NCBI RefSeq assembly: GCF_000987775.1
Contig: NZ_LAHO01000021.1
Span: 1-64,000 of the forward strand
DNA from: Arsukibacterium ikkense
GTDB lineage: Bacteria > Pseudomonadota > Gammaproteobacteria > Enterobacterales > Alteromonadaceae
Direction: 5' to 3'
Length of the DNA stretch: 64,000 bases
Below are positions 59,408-64,000 of the stretch, in pieces. Under the pieces are notes generated by a model. The model saw only the letters and a list, made by a program, of their open reading frames with translations. It had not been told where the DNA came from and made no database searches. The position numbers and the translations under genes are program-made. How positions within the stretch are numbered: position 1 is the first letter of the stretch; each line of letters starts with the position of its first letter.

Positions 59408-60469
59408 ATGAGCCAGCCTAATAACCATGTGTCTTATCATGACGTCAACAGCCTGCAGAATATTAGAACGGCTGCGAAAACCGATGAAAAAGCCGGGTTA
59501 CGGCAGGCTGCGGAACAGTTTGAAGCCATCTTTATGAGTATGCTGTTAACCAGTATGCGCAAAGCTAACGCTGCTTTTGAAGCCGAAGGTATGATGAACA
59601 GTCAGACCACCGAGTTTTACCGGGATATGCACGACAGTCAGTTGGCAACGGAGTTGGCGCAAAAAGGTGCGCTGGGCCTGGCTGATTTACTGGTTCAACA
59701 GCTTGATCCGACCGCTGGTGCTGCGCGAACAACTAAACAAGCTGAACTTACTATGCCAGGAGCCACCAGCTTTAAGCCGTTACCAGAGCGGCCGCATACC
59801 AGCAACGCAACTAAGAGCATGCAGCTCAGCACTGGCGTCAGCCAAACCTTACGAGCCATTGCTCAGTTGCCAGCAGGTGTACCGACAGCTGCAAATAACA
59901 AAGCGGTAAATAAGAGCGAAGCAACGGCATCTCTGGCACAAACCGACTGGCAAATTGGCTCGCCGCAGGAATTTGTGCGTAAATTATTGCCCGCCGCGCA
60001 ACACGCCGCTCAGGCATTAGGGTTAGACCCAATGGCGATGATAGCCCAGGCGGCACTGGAAACCGGTTGGGGCCAACGGATGATTAAAACAGCCAAAGGC
60101 GAGAATAGTTTTAACTTATTCGGCATTAAAGCGCATAACAATTGGCAGGGTGACAGTGCAGTAGTGGACACTCTGGAGTTTCGTGGCGGCGTGGCCCAAA
60201 AAGAACAGGCCCGCTTTCGCGCTTATGGTTCGCCAGAGCAAAGCTTGCAGGATTATGCCAGTTTTATCAGCACCAGCCCGCGCTATCAGCAAGCGTTAGA
60301 GGTGGCAGCTGAACCTGCAGCGTATTTTACTGAATTACAGGCCGCCGGTTATGCAACCGATCCTGAATATGCCAAAAAAATTATGGCGGTATATCAAAGC
60401 TCAACCTTTAATCAGGTGCGGGCTGAGTTAAATACCACTCAAGATTTCAGCCATGGCGCCGATGAATAG
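59408..60469 (+). CDS. flgJ: Rod-cap / muramidase FlgJ
   Basis: A dual-domain protein of 353 aa. The N-terminal rod-cap domain (LRQAAEQFEAIFMSMLLTSMRKAN, MHDSQLATELAQKGALGLADLLVQQL) is followed by a Thr/Ala-rich linker (about residues 100-175). The C-terminal glucosaminidase domain has AALETGWGQRM with the catalytic Glu, NSFNLFGIKAHNNW and YRAYG-type blocks. It clears peptidoglycan for the rod. It starts 1 bp after flgI. Confidence 0.95.
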   Translation: MSQPNNHVSYHDVNSLQNIRTAAKTDEKAGLRQAAEQFEAIFMSMLLTSMRKANAAFEAEGMMNSQTTEFYRDMHDSQLATELAQKGALGLADLLVQQLDPTAGAARTTKQAELTMPGATSFKPLPERPHTSNATKSMQLSTGVSQTLRAIAQLPAGVPTAANNKAVNKSEATASLAQTDWQIGSPQEFVRKLLPAAQHAAQALGLDPMAMIAQAALETGWGQRMIKTAKGENSFNLFGIKAHNNWQGDSAVVDTLEFRGGVAQKEQARFRAYGSPEQSLQDYASFISTSPRYQQALEVAAEPAAYFTELQAAGYATDPEYAKKIMAVYQSSTFNQVRAELNTTQDFSHGADE

Positions 60470-60504
60470 CATGTTAGCCACCCAATGGGGCGACGGAGCA
60501 ACCT

Positions 60505-62526
60505 ATGTCAGATAACTTGTTACGAATTGGTACCTCGGCAGTGTTAGCCAGCAATACCCTGCTAAGCACCACCAGTAATAATATTGCCAACATTAATACG
60601 CCGGGTTATGTGCGCCAGCGTACTGAGTTTCAAGCGCAGATCCTCGGCCTGGGTGTGGGGAAGGGCACTACCGAGCGGCTGGTCAGCGAATTCACCTTAA
60701 AACAGTTACGTCGAGACACCTCGAATGCATCATATGCCGCTCAGTACCTCAGCGAGGCTAACCGCGTTGATTCGCTGTTTTCTAACCCGGCAAACAGTAT
60801 CGCAACCGGTATTAATAATCTGTTTCAGCAACTACAGACTGCGAACAATGAACCTACCAATGTCGCTAACCGGCAGTTGATCATTGGTAGCGCCCAATCG
60901 TTACTTGATAAATTCGATACTTTATCTAATCTGGTGCTGGATCAGGAAAACTTCATTAATCAACAGCTGGATATCTATGTTAATGAGGCTAACGATTATA
61001 TCGGGCAAATAGCCCGTCTGAATAAAGAAATTGCCTCCTATGGTACCGGTGCCAGTAAGCCGTTACCGCTGGACTTATTTGATAAGCGTGATTCTGCCAT
61101 TCTCAAATTATCAGAAATGATGGAAATCCGGACGCTGGATGCGCTTAATGGCGAAAAGCTGGTGTTTATGAACACCGGGCAGGCGTTAGTCGTAGAGCAA
61201 GGTGACTTTGCGCTGTTGGCGCTGCGGGGCAACCCTGATCCATCACGCAAAGAGTTACAATTACAATTATCTACCAACAGTAATGTGCTGCGCGATATTA
61301 ACAGTAAAGAGTTAGGTGGCAAGCTGGGCGCAATTGTCGGTTTTCGGGAAGAGATTCTTGATCCCACCCAGTTACAACTTGGTCAGCTGGCCTTATCAAT
61401 TACCGATGCCTTTAATACCCAGAACAAACTGGGCATGGATTTAAACCAGCAAATTGGTAAAAACATATTTATCTTACCTGAGTTTAATGCACTTAACTTT
61501 CGAGGTAATACCGGAACCGGTTTCATTGTTGGATCTGTCGAGCCATCCAAAGGCAATCAACTGCCACCAAATGACTTTTTAGCAACAGTAACCGCAACGG
61601 GGATCCGGCTAGAAGCGCTTGATGCCAAGGGCAATGTAATTGCGGGTTCTGCCATCGATGTCGTGACTGACTTTTCAACTCCGATTAATTCAGCAAATAC
61701 CACGTCTGATCCAACTGATTTATACGGTTTACAGTTAAACATCACCGGCGCACCGGCAGTGGGCGACCAGTTTTTGCTAAAGCCATTCAGTACCTCGGCT
61801 CGCGGTATTACGCTGGCGACCACCCGGCCAGAAGATATCGCTCTGGCAGCACCAGTGCGAGGGGAATACAGTGTTAATAATTTAGGTAATGGTGTGGTGA
61901 GTAATTTGCTGGTCAGCAACACTGATCCTGCAACGTCGCAATTTCTATCGCCAACCGGCTTAGCGGGTAATCCGCCGTACAGCGTAACCTATACCAACTC
62001 AAATGAATTTACGGTTACCGACAGCACCAATACGGTATTAGGGGTAGCTAGCTTTCCTTCAGGTACTTATCAAAACGTGTTAGCCCAGGCCGGCTTGGCT
62101 AACTACGGTTTTGATTTTGATATTGCCGGTGTGCCATCTTTCGGCGATTCCTACACTATTGAATTTAACGAAGGCGGATTTAATGACAACCGTAACGGCC
62201 TGATTTTATCTGAATTACAAACCGGCCAAACCACTCGGCGCAATGCGGTGGTGGTGCCAAATGCAATTAACGAGTACAGTTTCAATCAGTCTTATGCCAC
62301 TATGGTGGGAACGATAGGCGAGCGGACCCGCCAGGGGCGGATTAACGATGAAGCCAGTACAGCGTTATTGCAGCAAACTACGTTGTGGTATGAGTCGCTG
62401 TCAGGGGTTAGTCTGGACGAAGAAGCGTCCAATCTGATCCGGTTTCAGCAAACCTATGCCGCAGCTGCTAGAATTATTTCTACATCACAAACCGTGTTCG
62501 ATACATTATTGGCAGCAGTGAGGTAA
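60505..62526 (+). CDS. flgK: Hook-filament junction protein FlgK (HAP1)
   Basis: First junction layer between hook and filament. It is 673 aa, longer than the 547 aa of Salmonella, mainly from an enlarged central exposed region (about residues 330-560). The N-terminus TSAVLASNTLLSTTSNNIANINTPGYVRQRTEF and the C-terminus SGVSLDEEASNLIRFQQTYAAAARIISTSQTVFDTLLAAVR are the conserved core helices. It is a FlgN client. It is followed after 3 bp by flgL. Confidence 0.95.
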   Translation: MSDNLLRIGTSAVLASNTLLSTTSNNIANINTPGYVRQRTEFQAQILGLGVGKGTTERLVSEFTLKQLRRDTSNASYAAQYLSEANRVDSLFSNPANSIATGINNLFQQLQTANNEPTNVANRQLIIGSAQSLLDKFDTLSNLVLDQENFINQQLDIYVNEANDYIGQIARLNKEIASYGTGASKPLPLDLFDKRDSAILKLSEMMEIRTLDALNGEKLVFMNTGQALVVEQGDFALLALRGNPDPSRKELQLQLSTNSNVLRDINSKELGGKLGAIVGFREEILDPTQLQLGQLALSITDAFNTQNKLGMDLNQQIGKNIFILPEFNALNFRGNTGTGFIVGSVEPSKGNQLPPNDFLATVTATGIRLEALDAKGNVIAGSAIDVVTDFSTPINSANTTSDPTDLYGLQLNITGAPAVGDQFLLKPFSTSARGITLATTRPEDIALAAPVRGEYSVNNLGNGVVSNLLVSNTDPATSQFLSPTGLAGNPPYSVTYTNSNEFTVTDSTNTVLGVASFPSGTYQNVLAQAGLANYGFDFDIAGVPSFGDSYTIEFNEGGFNDNRNGLILSELQTGQTTRRNAVVVPNAINEYSFNQSYATMVGTIGERTRQGRINDEASTALLQQTTLWYESLSGVSLDEEASNLIRFQQTYAAAARIISTSQTVFDTLLAAVR

Positions 62527-62529
62527 GCC

Positions 62530-63762
62530 ATGAGACTGTCATTTAATATGAAGTTTGACCAAAGCTTAAATGGTATTTTAAATACCCAGGCCAAACTGAG
62601 CCGTGCTGAAACCCAATTGAGCCGGCAAACGCGGATTTTAAGCCCGGCTGATGACCCGGCCGCCGCCGCTAAAGTACTGGGTTTGGATCAAAGCTTAAAT
62701 CAGGTTGAGCAATATCAAAGCAACAGTGTGTTGTTGAAAAACAACCTGGCGTTAGAAGAAACTGTGCTGTCTAATATGCGCACGTCCATGGACCGGGTAA
62801 GAACACTTGCCATCGCCGCAGGCAATGGTGCACTAACGCCGGCAGACCGTTCCGCCATTGCCGGTGAAATTAAGAATATCCAGGTCGAGTTATTCGATTT
62901 GATGAATACCCGTAACTCGGAAGGCGGTTATATATTCTCTGGTTTTCAGGATCAGAGTAAGTCTTATGTCTTTAATGAAGTGTCGCAGAAATACGAATTT
63001 CAGGGTGATAATGGCCAGAAATCATTGCAAATTTCACCGACTATCGCCCTGTCCAGTAACGATAGTGGCAAAAGTGTGTTTGAGAATGTCGATGCCCGCT
63101 TTAAACCGACACCAGCTGTTATTAGCGCCGGTGGCGCCACCGCTGCTTCAGCAACCGTCAGTAATCAAACTCAGTTTGATGGGTTTTTTCGGGATAATTA
63201 TGACCCGCTGACGCCGGCTAATAATGATTATAATGTAGTACTTACCGCGCCTTCGAACTATGAAATCCTGCGCGATGGTGTGGCCTTAACACCAGCGGTA
63301 ACCGGTACTTTTACCCCAGGCCAGCCCATACTGTTTCAGGGGGTGAATATTGTTATAGAAGGTGCGGCAGCCGTTCCCGGACAGGTAGACTTTTCGTTAA
63401 ATCCACCAGAAAAAATGAATATTCTGAATACGCTGAATGATTTTGTCTCGGTGCTGGAATCTGGCGTTGGTGGCAGTGTTTTGAGTGAATCAATAGCGGA
63501 TGCCATAACCCAGGTGACCAGTGCTGCATTTAAGGTGGATAGTACGGTATCCTTTATCGGTGGCCGGGTTAATGTGTTGGATAGCGTATTTGAAACCAAT
63601 GCTGACTTAACCATCAATAATAAGGAGTACCGCGCCGCGCTGTCAGAAGTTGATTATGCCTCTGCCTTAACGGAAATCACTAAGCAGCAAATTGCCCTGG
63701 AAGCGGTTTCAGCTGCATTCGTCAAAGTTTCCGGCGTATCGTTATTTGATTACATTCGCTAG
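62530..63762 (+). CDS. flgL: Hook-filament junction protein FlgL (HAP3)
   Basis: Second junction protein, 410 aa. The flagellin-like N-terminus has LSRAETQLSRQTRILSPADDPAAAAKVLGL, and NTRNSEGGYIFSGFQDQSKSYVF is FlgL-typical. The C-terminus SEVDYASALTEITKQQIALEAVSAAFVKVSGVSLFDYIR matches the family. It is the last gene of the flgFGHIJKL unit; the flagellin gene follows under its own promoter. Confidence 0.95.
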   Translation: MRLSFNMKFDQSLNGILNTQAKLSRAETQLSRQTRILSPADDPAAAAKVLGLDQSLNQVEQYQSNSVLLKNNLALEETVLSNMRTSMDRVRTLAIAAGNGALTPADRSAIAGEIKNIQVELFDLMNTRNSEGGYIFSGFQDQSKSYVFNEVSQKYEFQGDNGQKSLQISPTIALSSNDSGKSVFENVDARFKPTPAVISAGGATAASATVSNQTQFDGFFRDNYDPLTPANNDYNVVLTAPSNYEILRDGVALTPAVTGTFTPGQPILFQGVNIVIEGAAAVPGQVDFSLNPPEKMNILNTLNDFVSVLESGVGGSVLSESIADAITQVTSAAFKVDSTVSFIGGRVNVLDSVFETNADLTINNKEYRAALSEVDYASALTEITKQQIALEAVSAAFVKVSGVSLFDYIR

Positions 63763-63772
63763 TCCCAAAAAC

Positions 63773-63801
63773 GCTGTGTAGCTTAATTGCAGCTGCACAG
63801 C
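63773..63801 (+). terminator. Possible terminator after flgL
   Basis: Imperfect 11-bp stem (GCTGTG-T-AGCT / AGCT-G-CACAGC, with one T-G pair) and a 7-nt loop, 10 bp past the stop. The downstream sequence is only moderately T-rich, so it may be inefficient. Confidence 0.5.
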
Positions 63802-63844
63802 ACTAATGCTTGTTTTGCCGTCACAATTAAATTTAAAAAAATAT

Positions 63845-63871
63845 TCAAGTTTCCAGTAAAGGCTCCGATAA
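63845..63871 (+). promoter_or_regulatory. Sigma28 promoter for flagellin
   Basis: TCAAGTTT (7/8), 11 nt, TCCGATAA (7/8) against TAAAGTTT-N11-GCCGATAA. It lies 73 bp upstream of the flagellin ATG. Exact consensus spacing supports FliA control. Confidence 0.8.
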
Positions 63872-63944
63872 CTAAGTATCAAGATTAAAACAGATACAGT
63901 GATAACCACGGTATCTAGCGGATACCAGGTTCAGGAGTAATATC

Positions 63945-64000
63945 ATGTCTTTATATGTGAATACCAATACGTCGTCGTTAAACGCCCAGCGCCAGTTATT
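63945..64000 (+). CDS. fliC: Flagellin (5' end only, cut by window edge)
   Basis: The first 18 codons read MSLYVNTNTSSLNAQRQL, the conserved N-terminus of flagellin D0. AGGAG lies nine bases upstream of the ATG. The remainder lies beyond the right edge, so neither length nor the number of tandem flagellin genes can be judged. It is expected to be a FliA-dependent late gene assembled beyond FlgK/FlgL. Confidence 0.9.
   Translation, partial: MSLYVNTNTSSLNAQRQL

Noticed and set aside
1..64000. CRISPR arrays, insertion sequences, prophage, toxin-antitoxin or defence islands
   Set aside because: No spaced short repeats, transposase, integrase, phage structural or defence-type proteins were seen on either strand.

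Overview
The window reads as chromosomal DNA of a motile, polarly flagellated gammaproteobacterium. The likely group is the Alteromonadales and relatives, in the Rheinheimera / Alishewanella / Arsukibacterium neighbourhood; this is inferred from gene content, as no rRNA is present. Supporting signs are FlgO/FlgP/FlgT outer-membrane flagellar proteins, sigma54 and sigma28 flagellar promoters, MutH, YciK, SohB, a VolA/Pla-1-like surface lipase lipoprotein, and the mutH-rppH-ptsP-lgt-thyA order shared with enterics and Shewanella-type genomes. Coding density is high. I saw no insertion sequence, prophage, CRISPR array or clear genomic island.

Layout. (1) 1-254: a 46-bp direct repeat flanking a degenerate tRNA-Asp-like element. 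(2) 255-9300, minus strand: a porin, then an apparent eight-gene operon read from about 9180 down to 1362 (TauE/SafE permease, rhodanese, two YeeE/YedE half-transporters, a DUF2892 membrane protein, an RND permease, its membrane-fusion adaptor and a CDF cation exporter). It joins sulfur-trafficking genes to two efflux systems, with several 4-bp start/stop overlaps. (3) 9380-24220: housekeeping and metabolic genes (proS, a Kelch protein, trmO, purU, can, manC-manB, an H-NS-like protein, yciK, a lipase lipoprotein, sohB, a dicarboxylate symporter). (4) 24387-39480: an Ig-like lipoprotein, astB, topA, an orphan kinase pair, cysB, divergent metE/metR with recognisable MetJ and MetR sites, a membrane hydroxylase, a solute-binding lipoprotein and mutH. 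(5) 39475-39861: a gene-free region with a cluster of DnaA boxes between mutH and rppH, the position of the DnaA-reactivating locus DARS2 in E. coli. (6) 39862-45255: rppH, ptsP, a TauE/SafE permease, lgt and thyA.

(7) 45278-64000: flagellar and chemotaxis genes. Three tandem FlgO-family lipoproteins come first, followed by tRNA-Arg(CCT), flgT, flgP, flgNMA, cheV-cheR, flgBCDE, flgFGHIJKL and the first codons of a flagellin. Promoter motifs outline a regulatory hierarchy. Sigma54-type -24/-12 elements precede flgO, flgT, flgP, flgB, flgF and possibly cheV. Sigma28-type elements precede the third flgO paralogue, flgM and the flagellin. This fits the usual polar-flagellum order: the hook-basal body is made under RpoN, then FlgM export releases FliA to drive the late genes.

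The points most worth a second look are the sulfur/RND/CDF operon, the DARS2-like DnaA-box cluster, the triplicated flgO genes split between sigma54 and sigma28 control, the broken tRNA-like repeat at the left edge, and an H-NS-like protein with an unfamiliar C-terminal half.
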